From positions 58,508,561-58,572,560 of the forward strand of contig NC_081552.1 of assembly GCF_963082655.1 (NCBI RefSeq): a stretch of DNA of 64,000 bases, read 5' to 3'. Numbering within the stretch: the first letter of the stretch is position 1; each line of letters opens with the position of its first letter. The position numbers and the translations under genes were made by a program. Under the pieces are notes generated by a model, which saw only the letters and a program-made list of their open reading frames with translations, made no database searches and had not been told where the DNA came from. The DNA comes from Stomoxys calcitrans. Taxonomy: Eukaryota; Arthropoda; Insecta; Diptera; Muscidae. Positions 10,058 through 22,219 of this stretch are shown one piece after another.

Positions 10058-11717
10058 AACAAGTAAGAGCGTGCTAAGTTCGGCCGGGCCGAATCTTATA
10101 TACCCTCCACCATTGATCGCATTTGTCGAGTTCTATGCGCGGTATCTCTTTTTAGACAAACATAGAATATTGAATAAGAACTGTTATCCTATTGGAGCTA
10201 TATCAAGTTATAGTCCGATTCGGACCATAATAGAATGCTGATTGACATTGTAGAAGTCATTGTGTAATATTTCAGTTCATTCGGATAAGAATTGCGCCAT
10301 GTAAGGACTCAAGAAGCAAAATCGGGAGATAGGTTTATATAAGAGCTGTATCAAGCTATTGATCGATTCAGACCATACTAGACACGTATGTTGAAGAGAA
10401 GGCCTTGTACAAAATTTCAGCCAAATCGGATGAGAATTGCGCCCTCTAGAGGTTCGAGAAGTCAAGATCCCAGATTGGTTTATATGGCAGCTATATCAGG
10501 TTCTATATCGATTTACGCTATACTTAGCATAATTATTGGAAGTCATAACAAAACACCTCATGCAAAATTTCAGCCAAATCGGATGAGAATTGCGCCATCA
10601 CTTGACTCAAGAAGTCAAGATCCAAGACCGGTTTATATGACAGCTATACCAGATTATGAACCGATTTGAATCATACTGAGCATAGTTGTTGAAAGTAATA
10701 CCAAAACACTACTTGCAAAATTTTAGTTAAATCTTACAATAATTGCGCCCTCTAGAGGCTCAAGAAGTCAAGACCCAAGATCGGTTTATATGGCAGCTAT
10801 ATCAGGTTATGAACCGATTTGAACCATATTTGGCACAGTTGTTGGATATCATAACAAAATACTACGTGCCAACATTCATTCAAATTGGATAAGAATTGCG
10901 CCCTCTGGAGGCTCAAGAAGTCAAGACCCAAGATCGGTTTATATGACAGCTATATCAGGTTATGGACCGATTTGAACCATACTTGGCACAGCTGTTGGAT
11001 ATAATAACAAAACACGTCCTGCACAATTTCATTCCAATCGGATAAGAATTGCGCACTCTAGAGGCTCAAGAAGTCAAGACCCAAGATCGGTTTATATGGC
11101 AGCTGTATCAGGTTATGGACCGATTTGAACCATACTTGGCACAGTTGTTGGATGTCATAACAAAACACGTCGTGCAAAATTTCATTCCAATCGGATAAGA
11201 ATTGCGCACTCTAGAGGCTCAAGAAGTCAAGACCCAAGATCGGTTTATATGGCAGCTATATCAGGTTATGGACCGATTTGAACCATACTTAGCACCGTTG
11301 TTGGATGTCATAACAAAACACGTCGTGCAAAATTTCATCCCAATCGGATAAGAATTGCGCACTCTAGAGGCTCAAGAAGTCAAGACCCAAGATCGGTTTA
11401 TATGGCAGCTATATCAAAACATGAACCGATATGGCCCATTTACAATACCAACCGACCTACACTAATAAGAAGTATTTGTGCAAAATTTGAAGCGGCTAGC
11501 TTTACTCCTTCGAAAGTTAGCGTGCTTTCGACAGACAGACGGACGGACGGACGGACGGACGGACGGACAGACGGACGGACATGGCTAGATCGACATAAAA
11601 TTTCACGACGATCAAGAATATATATACTTTATGGGGTCTCAGACGAATATTTCAAGTAGTTACAAACAGAATGACGAAATTAGTATACCCCCCATCTTAT
11701 GGTGGAGGGTATAAAAA
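10058..11717 (+). mobile_element. Family A element A2 (inserted in B2)
   Basis: It is bounded by AACAAGTAAGAGCGTGC and GGTGGAGGGTATAAAA. The palindrome and 5' arm are intact, about eight units follow with the 153-bp period, and the microsatellite near 11540-11580 is GACGGACGG. The first units are more diverged than the last ones. Because it interrupts B2, it is younger than B2. Confidence 0.88.
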
Positions 11718-12768
11718 TAGAGAAATTGAGCTGAAACTTTGCAAAGATTTTTTTTTTTTCCATAAGCAGATTAAGTTCGAAGATGGGCTACATCGGACTA
11801 TATCTTGATATAGCTCCCATGTAGACCGGTCTGCCGATTTAGGGTCTCAGGCCAATAAAAGCAAAATCGGGTAATAGATGTGGGCATTATCCGATTTTAC
11901 TGAAATTTGGGACAGTGAGTTGTGTTAGGCTACTCGATACATGTCTTCAATTTGGCCCAGATCGGTCCAGATTTGGATATAGCTGCCATATAGACCGATC
12001 TCTCGATTGAAGGTCTTGCGCCCATAAAAGGCGCATTTGTTGTGGGATGTCGCCGAAATTTGGGACAGTGAGTTAAGTTAAGCTATTCAACTTACTTCTG
12101 CAATATGGCACAGATCAGTCCCGATTTGGAAAAAGCTGCCATATAGACCGATCTCTCGATTTAAGGTTTTGAGCCCATTTATTAAGGTAAAAAGCCCATT
12201 TATTGTCCAATGTGGCCGAAATTTGGGGCAGTGAGTTTTGTTAGGACCTTCAACATCCTTCTTTAATTTGGACCAGATCGGTCCAGATTTGAATATAGCT
12301 GCTATATAGACCGATCTCTCGATTTAAGGTTTTGGGCCCATAAAAGGCGCATGTATTGTCCAATGTCGCTGAAATTTGGTGAGTTAAGTTAAGCCCCTCG
12401 ACATATTTCTGCAATTTGGCTCAGATCGGTCCAGATTTGAATATAGGTGCCATATAGACCGATCTCTCGATTTAAAGTTTTGGGGCCATAAAAGACGCAT
12501 TTATAATCTTATTTCGCCGAAATTTGGAACAATGGGTTGTGTTAGTCTTCGACATTTTTCTGCAACTTGGCCCAAATCGGTCCAGATTTGAATATAGATG
12601 CCATATAGACCGATATCTCGTTTTAAAGTCTTGGCCCCATAAAAGTCACATTGACAATCCGTTTTCACTGAAATTTAACACAGTGACTTATGTTAGGCTT
12701 TTCGACATCCGTGTCGTATATGTTTCAAATCGTTTTACTTTTAGATATAGCTACTAAAAAGATCAATA
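11716..12768 (-). mobile_element. Family B element B2, internal tandem units
   Basis: This is the continuation of B2 beyond A2. The anchor AGACCGAT occurs at 11992, 12145, 12308, 12456 and 12607, so the period is about 150-160 bp; one interval is lengthened by a small local duplication (TTTATTAAGGTAAAAAGCCC near 12180). The 5' end of B2 is missing where B3 starts. Confidence 0.8.
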
Positions 12769-13575
12769 TTTTTATACCCACTACCGAAGGATGGGGGTAT
12801 ATTCCTTTTGTTATTCCGTTTGCAACACATCGAAATATCCATTTCCGACCCTATAAAGTATATATATTCTTGATCAGCGTAAAAATATAAGACGATCTAG
12901 ACATGTCCGTCCGTCTGTCTGTTTCAATCACGCTACAGTCTTTAAAAATAGAGATATTAAGCTGAAATTTTTGCACAGGTTCTGTTTTTGTCCATAAGCA
13001 GGTTAAGTTCGAAAATTGGCTATATCAGACTATATCATGATATAGCCCCCATATAGACCGATCGGCCGATTTAGGGTCTTAGACCCATAAAAGCCACATT
13101 TATTATCCGATTTTGCTTAAATTTCAGAGAGTGAGTTGTGTTAGCCATAAAATGCGCATTTCTTATCCGATTTCGCTGAAATTTGGGACAGTGCGTTGTG
13201 TTAGACTCTTCGAAATTTTTCTGCAACTTTGGATATAGCTGCCATGTAGACCGATTTCTCGATTTAAAGTCTTGGCCCCATAAAACGCGATTTTATAATC
13301 CGATTTCACTGAAATTTGACACAGTGACTTATATTATGCTTTTCGATATCTGTGTCGTATACGGTTCAGATCGGTTCAATTGTTATACACAATTGAACAA
13401 TGACTTATACTTATTACTATTTGGTCCAAATCGGAACTTATTTCGATATAGCTGCTATGGGTCATAAGGTATGCATTTTTCACCGGATTTTTACGAAAGG
13501 TGGTTTACATGTGTACCCGAGGTGGTGGGTATCCAAAGTTTGGGGCGGCCGAACTTAAGGCGTTTTTACTTGTTA
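12769..13575 (-). mobile_element. Family B element B3 (both ends present)
   Basis: On the forward strand it runs from TTTTTATACCCACTACCGAA to CGTTTTTACTTGTT. It has the reverse 3' module, GTCCGTCCGTCTGTCTG, about three B-type units, GGTGGTGGGTATCC and a mutated palindrome (TTTGGGGCGGCCGAA). It sits directly against the truncated end of B2. Confidence 0.82.
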
Positions 13576-14133
13576 AGTCTTCCTATTCCCAATCGTTGTG
13601 AATACAGATATTATTCCCGAACCAGGGAGCGTTGGTTATCAATCTCAGAGTTTTTGGCTGATACCTTTGCAAAATTTCTAAATTGTAATTTCTATCGGTT
13701 CCCCATAACTCTATGCTATATGACCACACTCGCTTTAAAACTGTTTTGTAGAGAATAAGTTTGTTCTCAAGACTAAGCTGCGATTTATGACCAATCATCC
13801 AGAACATCATATTAGTTTTTATGTCCATCTCCTTTCTTTTAAATTTAATATGCTCCTTCCAGGTGAAGCACTTATCTAACCCAAGGCCAAGATATTTTAC
13901 GCTATCCAATTTAGGAATTAATTCACCATTTAACGTTAAAGGACGACATCTCTTTTAAGCGTGAATGTAACGTTTGTCGATTTATTGGCGTTAACTTTTA
14001 TATTCCTCTTTTTACGCCAGTCTTAAATGCAGTTAAGTTGTTTTTACACGATTGTTGCCGCTTTAACAATATCTACGCTAATATAGCTGTATCATCTGCA
14101 TACGTAGCGACCACGACCGCGACTTATAAGTTC
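13576..14133 (-). pseudogene. Jockey-like ORF2, YADD to C-terminal segment (piece 3 of 3)
   Basis: Minus-strand translation shows YADDTAIL close to 14100, then, in a shifted frame, YLGLGLDKCFTWKEHI and KTVLKRVWSYSIELWGT followed by LEILQRYQPKTLRLITNAPW. These are the catalytic and post-catalytic regions of a jockey-clade reverse transcriptase. A 108-codon frame survives at 13583-13909; the rest has stops and shifts. Element A3 separates this piece from piece 2 at 15438-16027. Confidence 0.85.
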
Positions 14134-15437
14134 TAACAAGTAAAAGCGTGCTAAGTTCGGCCGGGCCGAACTTAGTTCTTTTCCCGGCATCTCTTCTTAG
14201 GCAAAAAAAAGGATATAAGAAAAGATTTGCTCTGTTATTAGAGCGATATCAAGATATGGTCCGGTTTGGACCACAATTAAATTATATGTTGGAGACCTGT
14301 GTAAAATGTCAGCCAATTCGAATAAGAATTGCGCTCTTTGTGAGCTCAAAAGTAAAATAGAGAGATCGATTTATATGGGAGCTGTATCGGGCTATGGACC
14401 GATTCAGACAATAATAAACACGTATGTTGATGGTCATGAAAGAATCCGTCGTACAAAATTTCAGGCAAATCGGATAATAATTGCGACCTCTAGAGGCTCA
14501 AGAAGTCAAGATCCCAGATCGGTTTATATGGCAGCTATATCAGGTTATGAACCGATTTGAACGATATTTGGCACAGTTGTTGGATATCATAACAAAATAC
14601 TACGCGCCAAAATTCATTCAAATTAGATAAGAATTGCGCCCTCTAGAGGCTCAAGAAGTCAAGACCCCAGAACGGTTTATATGGCAGCTATATCAGGTTA
14701 TGAACCGATTTGAACGATATTTGGCACAGTTGTTGGATATCATAACAAAATACTACGCGCCAAAATTCATTCAAATTAGATAAGAATTGCGCCCTCTAGA
14801 GGCTCAAGAGTCAAGATCCCAGATCGGTTTATATGACAGATATATCAGGTTATGAACCGATTTGAACGATATTTGGCACAGTTGTTGGATATCATAACAA
14901 AATACTACGCGCCAAAATTCATTCAAATTAGATAAGAATTGCGCCCTCTAGAGGCTCAAGAAGTCAAGACCCCAGAACGGTTTATATGGCAGCTATATCA
15001 GGTTATGAACCGATTTGAACCATACTTGGCACAGTTGTTGGATATAATATCGAAACACGTCGTGCAAAATTTCATCCCAATCGGATAAGAATTGCGCACT
15101 CTAGAGGCTCAAGAAGTCAAGACCCAAGATCGGTTTATGTGGCAGCTATATCAAAACATGGACCGATATGGCCCATTTACAATACCAACCGACCTACACT
15201 AATAAGAAGTATTTGTGCAAAATTTCAAGCGGCTAGCTTTACTCCTTCGGAAGTTAGCGTGCTTTCGACAGACAGACGGACGGACGGACAGACGGACGGA
15301 CATGGCTAGATCGACATAAAATTTCACGACGATCAAGAATATATATACTTTATGGGGTCTCAGACGAATATTTCGAGTAGTTACAATCAGAATGACGAAA
15401 TTAGTATACCCCCCATCTTATGGTGGAGGGTATAAAA
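14134..15437 (+). mobile_element. Family A element A3 (5' arm deleted)
   Basis: It begins AACAAGTAAAAGCGTGC and has the palindrome, but the palindrome joins directly to TTCTTTTCCCGGCATCTC, so the 5' subterminal arm and ~30 bp around it are missing. Several central units share private variants (TACTACGCGCCAAAATTC), implying recent local amplification of units. The 3' module and arm are intact. Confidence 0.86.
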
Positions 15438-16027
15438 ACTAGACTACCTGTTCTTTTTTCGTTGAATGTCACTTGGCCCCCCAGCGAAACGGGTAACTTT
15501 CCAAGCGACAAGCAACTATTCCAGTGAAGAAAGAGAATATGAAGGGAATACAAGATTATTGACACGTCAACAATGTACAGTGGGTTGTAGGTATACATAA
15601 ACCCAAATATTCAAATATACTTTGAACAGCCTGTTTTACATCTAAAATATGGATGAGCAAAACATTCACAAGCATCCCTGATGTCCTTTGCGATCCTATG
15701 TCACCACTCCGTCGTGCCATGATTGTGCCTAAAACCAATTCAATGGTCCGGTATTTTGCATTTCTCCAAAATTGGAATCAATCTCTTTTGAAACAGCTGT
15801 TCAAATAAATTTGATAAAATAGGTAGTAAACTTATGGGTCTATAAGAGCTTAACAAATTTTCAGGCTTGTTTGGTTTCCTGACCACAATAATTTTTGGGT
15901 GTTTCCATTGGGAAGAAAAATATGATACTCTAATTAGAGCATTAAAAAATGTTTTAAGGAAGATGACACCCTCCTTTGGTAATGACTTCAAAGCTTTGCC
16001 ATTAATATTGTCATAGCTCGGCGGCAA
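15438..16027 (-). pseudogene. Jockey-like ORF2, N-terminal RT segment (piece 2 of 3)
   Basis: Minus-strand translation gives YDNINGKALKSLPKEG, SSQWKHPKIIVVRKPNKPEN and SSYRPISLLPILSNLFE. These are the fingers motifs of a jockey-clade reverse transcriptase. IPDH-stop-IGFR and a decayed LDV-QAV motif follow, so the frame is broken after about 110 residues. Confidence 0.87.
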
Positions 16028-17486
16028 ATTTTTATACCCTCCACCATAAGATGGGGGGTATACTATTTTCGTCATTCTGTTTGTAACTACTCGAAATATT
16101 CGTCTGAGACCCCATAAAGTATATATATTCTTGATCGTCGCGACATTTTATGTCGATCTAGCCATGTCCGTCCGTCTGTCCGTCCGTCCGTCCGTCTGTC
16201 TGTCGAAAGCACGCTAACTTTCGAAGGAGTAAAGCTAGCCGCTTGAAATTTTGCACAAATACTTCTTATTAGTGTAGGTCGGTTGGTATTGTAAACGGGC
16301 CATATCGGTCCATCTTTTGATATAGCTGCCACATAAACCGATCTTGGGTCTTGACTTCTTGAGCCTCTAGAGTGCGCAATTCTTATCCGATTGGAGTGGC
16401 CAAGTATGCCAAGTATGGTTCAAATCGGTCCATAACCTGATATAGCTGCCATATAAACCGATCTTGGGTCTTGACATCTTGAGCCTCTAGCGTGCGCAAT
16501 TATTATCCGATCAGAATGAAATGTTGCACGACGTGTTTTGTTATGATATCCAACAACTGTGCCAAGTATGGTTCAAATCGGTCCATAACGTGATATAGCT
16601 GCCATATAAACCGATCTTGGGTCTTAATTTCTTGAGCCTCTAGAGTGAGCAATTCTTATCCGATTGAAATGAAATTTTGCACGACGTGTTTTGTTATTAC
16701 ATCCAACAACTGTGCCAAGTATGGTTCAAATCGGTCCATAACCTGATATAGTTGCCATATAAACCTATCTTGGGTCTTGACTTCTTGAGCCTCTAGCGTG
16801 CGCAATTCTTATCCGATTGGAATGAAATTTTGCACGACGTGCTTTGTTACGATATCCAACAACTGTGTCAAGTATGGTTGAAATCGGTTAATAACCTGAT
16901 ATAGCTGTCATATAAACAGATCTGGGGATTTGACTTCTTGAGCTTCTGGAGGGCGCATTTCCTATCCGATTTGGCTGATATTTAGCATGACGTATTTCAT
17001 TTTTACTTTCAACAACTGTGCCAAATAAGGTTCAAATCGGTTCATAACCTGATATAGCTGTCATATAAACCGATCTGGGATCTTGACTTCTTGACCCCTA
17101 GAGGTCGCAATTATTATCCGATATGCCTGAAATTTTGTACGACGGATCCTCTCATGACCATCAACAAACGTGTTTATTATGTTCTGAATCGGTCTATAGC
17201 CCGATACAGATCCCATATAAATCATTCTCTCTATTTTACTTCGTGAGCCCCAATGGGCGCAATTCTTATACGAATTGGCTGAAATTTTACCCAGGTCTCT
17301 AACATATAATTTAATTGTGGTCCGAACCAGACCATAACTTGATATCGTTTTAATAGCAGAGCAACTCTTTTCTTATATCCTTTTTAGCCTAAGAAGAGAT
17401 GCCGGGAAAACAACTCGACAAATGCGATCCATGGTGGAGGGTATATAAGATTCGGCCCGGCCGAACTTAGCACGCTTTTACTTGTT
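16028..17486 (-). mobile_element. Family A element A4 (first of a head-to-tail dimer)
   Basis: On the forward strand it runs from TTTATACCCTCCACCATAAG (3' end) to CACGCTTTTACTTGTTA (5' end). Both subterminal arms, the palindrome and the GTCCGTCC tract are present. The 5' end joins A5 without intervening host DNA. Confidence 0.88.
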
Positions 17487-18817
17487 ATACCCTCCACCAT
17501 AAGATGGGGGGTATACTAATTTCGTCATTCTGTTTGTAACTACTTGAAATATTCGTCTGAGACCCCATAAAGTATATATATTCTTGATCGTCGTGACATT
17601 TTATGTCGATCTAGCCATGTCCGTCCGTCTGTCCGTCTGTCCGTCCGTCCGTCCGCCCGTCCGTCCGTCCGTCCGTCCGTCCGTCCGTCTGTCGAAAGCA
17701 CGCTAACTTCCGAAGGAGTAAAGCTAGCTGCTTGAAATTTTGCACAAATACTTCTTATTAGTGTAGGTCGGTTGGTATTGTAAATGGGCCATATCGGTCC
17801 ATGTTTTGATATAGCTGCCATATAAACCGATCTTGGGTCTTGACTTCTTGAGCCTCTAGAGTGCGCAATTCTTATCCGATTGGAATGAAATTTTGCATGA
17901 CGTGTTTTGCTATAATATCCAACAACTGTGCTAAGTATGGTTCAAATCGGTTTATAACCTGATATAGCTGCCATATAAACCGATCTTGGGTCTTGACTTC
18001 TTGAGCCTCTAGCGTGCGCAATTCTTATCCGATCAGAATAAAATTTTGCACGACGTGTTTTGTTATGATATCCAACAACTGTGCCAAGTATGGTTCAAAT
18101 CGGTCTATAACCTGATATAGCTGCCATATAAACCGATCTTGGGTCTTGACTTCTTGAGCCTCTAGAGTGCGCAATTCTTATCCGATTGAAATGAAACTTT
18201 GCACGACGTGTTTTGTTATGATACCCAACAACTGTGCCAAGTATGGTTTAAATCGGTCCATAACCTGATATAGCTGCCATATAAACCGATCTTGGGTCTT
18301 GACTTCTTGAGCCTCTAGAGGGCACAATTCTTATCCGATTTGAATGAATTTTTGCACGAAGTATTTCGTTATGATATCCAACAACTTTGCCGAGTATGGT
18401 TGAAATCGGTCCATAACCTGATATAGCTGTCATATAAACAGATCTTGGGATTTGACTTCTTGAGCCTCTAGAGGGCGCAATTCCTATCCGATTTGGCTGA
18501 AATTTTGCATGACGTATTTTATTTTTACTTTCAACAACTGTGTCAAATAAGGTTCAAATCGGTTCATAACCTGATATAGCTGCCATATAAACCGATCTGG
18601 GATATTGACTTCTTGACCCCTAGAGGTCGCAATTATTATCCGATATGCCTGAAATTTTGTACGACCATATTTTGATATCGTTTTAATAGCAGAGCAACTC
18701 TTTTCTTATATCTTTTTGCCTAAGAAGAGATGCCGGGAAAAGAACTCGACAAATGCGATCCATGGTGGAGGGTATATAAGATTCGGCCCGGCCGAACTTA
18801 GCACGCTTTTACTTGTT
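17485..18817 (-). mobile_element. Family A element A5 (second of a head-to-tail dimer)
   Basis: It starts TATACCCTCCACCATAAG immediately at the end of A4 and finishes CACGCTTTTACTTGTT. The microsatellite (17620-17690) is longer than in A4. The first complete unit is shortened by a deletion near 18660 (GTACGACCATATTTTGATAT). Confidence 0.88.
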
Positions 18818-19465
18818 TTTTTTTGCATTTAACTTAAATATTTCTCGTTGGACTTCACAGAAAGTAAATGGTTTTATCGGAGGAGACATTTGACATGGGA
18901 CATCAATGAAACTTTTTATTTCATCATAGTTTTCTTGAGAACAAAAATTAAATGAAGTGAAGGTATCCTCTTAAAAGATTTTATATGCCTAAGCTATATC
19001 TTTGACTGATCTGCACCATGTTCCGTCCATCTTTTTATCGGAATTATTCTTCTCTGCGGCCGTTTTAAATATTTAGTCGCTTTGTGCAAATTGTGAGTAT
19101 TATGTTAAGCAGGACTAAATTCATAGAGATATTTCCCAACGCTATCATTTCTCATCTACTTAATGCGTTTCTTAAGGTATTGAACTGCTCTATGAAAGTT
19201 TTATCCGATGGGCGCCTCATTGTTTTCCAAATTTTTCGTTATCTTCGCTTTTCCTTTATTAGTTCCTTTATTTTAAGTGTTACTTGCACCCTAGATTTTT
19301 TATTGTTTTCTTCCAGAGGAGTAGCCTAATATGCTGCCTCGTGGATATGTTTTACAAAACTCTCTAAGGCATCATTAATTTTGATATCAGTTTTAAGTGG
19401 TATCTTAAGATTAAGCTCCGAATTATTATAGTTTTGGTATTTGTCCAAAACCAAAACCGTCCCGA
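18818..19465 (-). pseudogene. Jockey-like ORF2, endonuclease-RT linker (piece 1 of 3)
   Basis: Minus-strand translation in shifting frames gives INDALESFVKHIHEAA, RVQVTLKIKELIKEKRR and SDKTFIEQFNTLKK, then FTFCEVQREIFKLNAK. This is the linker and the start of the reverse transcriptase of the same jockey copy: FKLNAK here is followed on the far side of the A4-A5 dimer by PPSYDNINGKAL. Several stops are present. Confidence 0.75.
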
Positions 19466-19889
19466 GTGGGCATATTAGACCATCATGAAAGGTCTATGTC
19501 AGTAGAGTTCGAATCAAATATTGATATAAGGATTCAAGTATATCTGTCACGCCTTGTCGTCCTGCCGTTCAGCGGGGCATGTTGATCGCGAAAATAAAGG
19601 ACTCAAATAAATTGTCTTTTGGGTCTTAGCGTTAGTGGGTCCGACCCTCTCCTCCCAACTAAAACAACACCAAACTGTCATGTAAGACGACAGAGAATAT
19701 ATTGTATTCAAATGTAAGGATGTGTCAGAGGTCAATCCCAGAGATTAGCAATAAAAGGTCGTTTGTAGCAGAGCACACCTCTTACCCTCAAAATGGGATC
19801 GACGTAGGAGGACCCGCGGATCTATAAAAATGTGATATCACAACTGTTAGCTTTGAAATATGATTTTGAATGTAGATAACCAATACAAA
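19466..19889. other. Unassigned stretch
   Basis: No frame or terminal repeat is convincing. Sequence near 19550-19700 could be a retroelement LTR, but I see no partner copy in the window. Confidence 0.35.
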
Positions 19890-21069
19890 AACAAGTAAAA
19901 GCGTGCTAAGTTCGGCCGGGCCGAATCTTATATACCCTCCACCATCGATCGCATTTGTCGAGTTCTTTTCCCGGCATCTCTTCTTAGGCAAAAAAGGATA
20001 TAAGAAAAGAGTTGCTCTGCTATTAAAACGATATCAAGATATGGACCGGTTCGGATCACAATTAAATTATATGTTGGAGACCTGTGAAAATTTTCAGCCA
20101 ATTCGTATAAGAAATGCGCCCATTGGGGCTCACGAAGTAAAATAGAGAGAACGATTTATATGGGATCTGTATCGGGCTATAGACAGATTCAGACCATAAT
20201 GGTCATGAGAGGATCCGTCGTACAAAATTTCAGGCATATCGGATAATAATTGCGACCTCTAGGGGTCAAGAAGTCAAGATCCCAGATCGGTTTATATGGC
20301 AGCTATATCAGGTTATGAACCGATTTGAACCTTATTTGACACAGTTGTTGAAAGTAAAAATAAAATACGTCATGCAAAATTTCAGCCAAATCGGATAGGA
20401 ATTGCGCCCTCTAGAAGCTCAAGAAGTCAAATCCCCAGATCTGTTTATATCACAGCTATATCAGGTTAAGGACCGATTTCAACCATACTTGGCACAGTTG
20501 TTGGGTATCATAACAAAAGACGTCGTGCGAAATTCCATTCCATTCGGATAAGAATTGCGCCCCCTAGAGGCTCAAGAAGTCAAGACCCAAGATCGGTTTA
20601 TATGGCAGCTATATCAGGTTATGGACCGATTTAAACTATACTTGGCGCAGTTATTGGATATCATAGCAAAACACGTCGTGCAAAATTTCATTCCAATCGG
20701 ATGAGAATTGCGCACTCTAGAGGCTCAAGAAATCAAGACCCAAGATCGGTTTATATGGCAGCTATATCAAAACATGGACCGATATGGCCCATTTACAATA
20801 CCAACCGACCTACACTAATAAGAAGTATTTGTGAAAAATTTCAAGCGGCTAGCTTTACTCCTTCGGAAGTTAGCGTGCTTTCGACAGACAGACGGACGGA
20901 CGGACGAACGGACGGACGGACAGACGGACGGACATGGCTAGATCGACATAAAATGTCACGACGATCAAGAATATATATACTTTATGGGGTCTCAGACGAA
21001 TATTTCGAGTAGTTACAAACAGAATGACGAAATTAGTATACCCCCCATCTTATGGTGGAGGGTATAAAA
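19890..21069 (+). mobile_element. Family A element A6
   Basis: Complete ends (AACAAGTAAAAGCGTGC to GGAGGGTATAAAAA), palindrome, both arms, about six units, and a (GGAC)n tract at about 20886-20932 containing one GAAC interruption. One unit near 20190 is shortened. Confidence 0.88.
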
Positions 21070-22068
21070 ATTATTAAAGTGGATTTGTACGATACCCCTA
21101 ACACTGAATATTTTGATAGCCACCTTCAAAATGCTTGGCATTATGGGGCTCAAACAAAATCGTGTTCTAGCACGACGGTGATATTATTGCAGGGTCCGCC
21201 CCCTAAATTTCCTTCAAATCGGCCATGTTGATATCCAAATTTGAGGCCAAGTGTTTGGGGGTCGTCTCACCCTATAAACTCCCCTTAAACCAATGGCAAT
21301 TGGAGCTCAAATAAAAGAAATTTGAGAGTAGAGCACGATGCTGCTTATTTTCAGGGCTATATGCGTGGGTGGCCGCTTTATTCCCTAAATACCCCTCAAA
21401 CTAGACATATTTGTGGATTTGAGGGACGCCTCACCTCATAAACTCCCACTAAACCACACATATATACCAACTATAGCAATATGAAGCTCAAATGTGGTTT
21501 TTGGGAATGGAGTATGAATCTGATATGCACTTTCGGGGCAAAGGGTTTGGCTACTCCAATTCAACACAAGAACCAAGAAAATGAAGTAGATCTAACATCC
21601 AAACTTTATGGGGCGGACCCTCCGCTGACTCTATTTTCAAAAACACCAGATCTCGCAGATGGGTAGGGCGATTTAAGCGAAATTAAGTTTGTTTATAATA
21701 AATCAAAAACATAATTTTTGTATCCACCTACAAAGGCTGCCAAATGCAAAGATAAACCAATATTGACAATATGGGGTTAAAATGAAATGTATTTGAGACC
21801 ATAACACGAATCTGATATATGGCATTCACCTTACCTCCTAACATTCGAACATACTATACATATTTACCGGCCATAGCAATATAATGCTCAAACGAAAGGT
21901 ATTTGCGAGTAGAGCACCAATATAATATCCACATTGGAAAAAAAATATCTGAAAGGCCGTACCAGCCCACCAAATCGGACTGTTTTCCTGACTGGCCAGC
22001 ATAGGCCACAGATAAAATAAGAGAGTGAAAGAAGGCGCTGCGTTGTTAAAACCCAAGTAGAACATCAC
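21070..22068 (+). mobile_element. Family C (Helitron-like) degenerate repeats
   Basis: The repeated motif CAATATGGGGCTCAAATGAA and variants, with CTGATATCCA, GGGGCGGACCCTCC and CCAGATCTCGCAGATGGG, match family C. Pieces of the 3' part come before pieces of the 5' part (about 21600-21770), so this is the remains of at least two copies. No CTAG end was found. Confidence 0.65.
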
Positions 22069-22219
22069 ATTTTATTTCACATATGAATAACGAACTTTTA
22101 TTCTCTATCACTTCCTCTTAAAAATTCCAAAAGAAACACAAAATTATCTCTATTCTATCCGATTTTTTGTATTCGACAATAACAAAGACCATTTTTCAAA
22201 AATTTAGGCTAGGTTTGAG

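Noticed and set aside
15438..15480. VTFNEKRTG as the post-YADD jockey motif
   Set aside because: YADD is on the far side of A3 (about 14100), so this string would be out of order; probably chance.
19084..19329. 81-residue hydrophobic plus-strand frame
   Set aside because: It lies antisense to the decayed jockey linker and has no supporting features.
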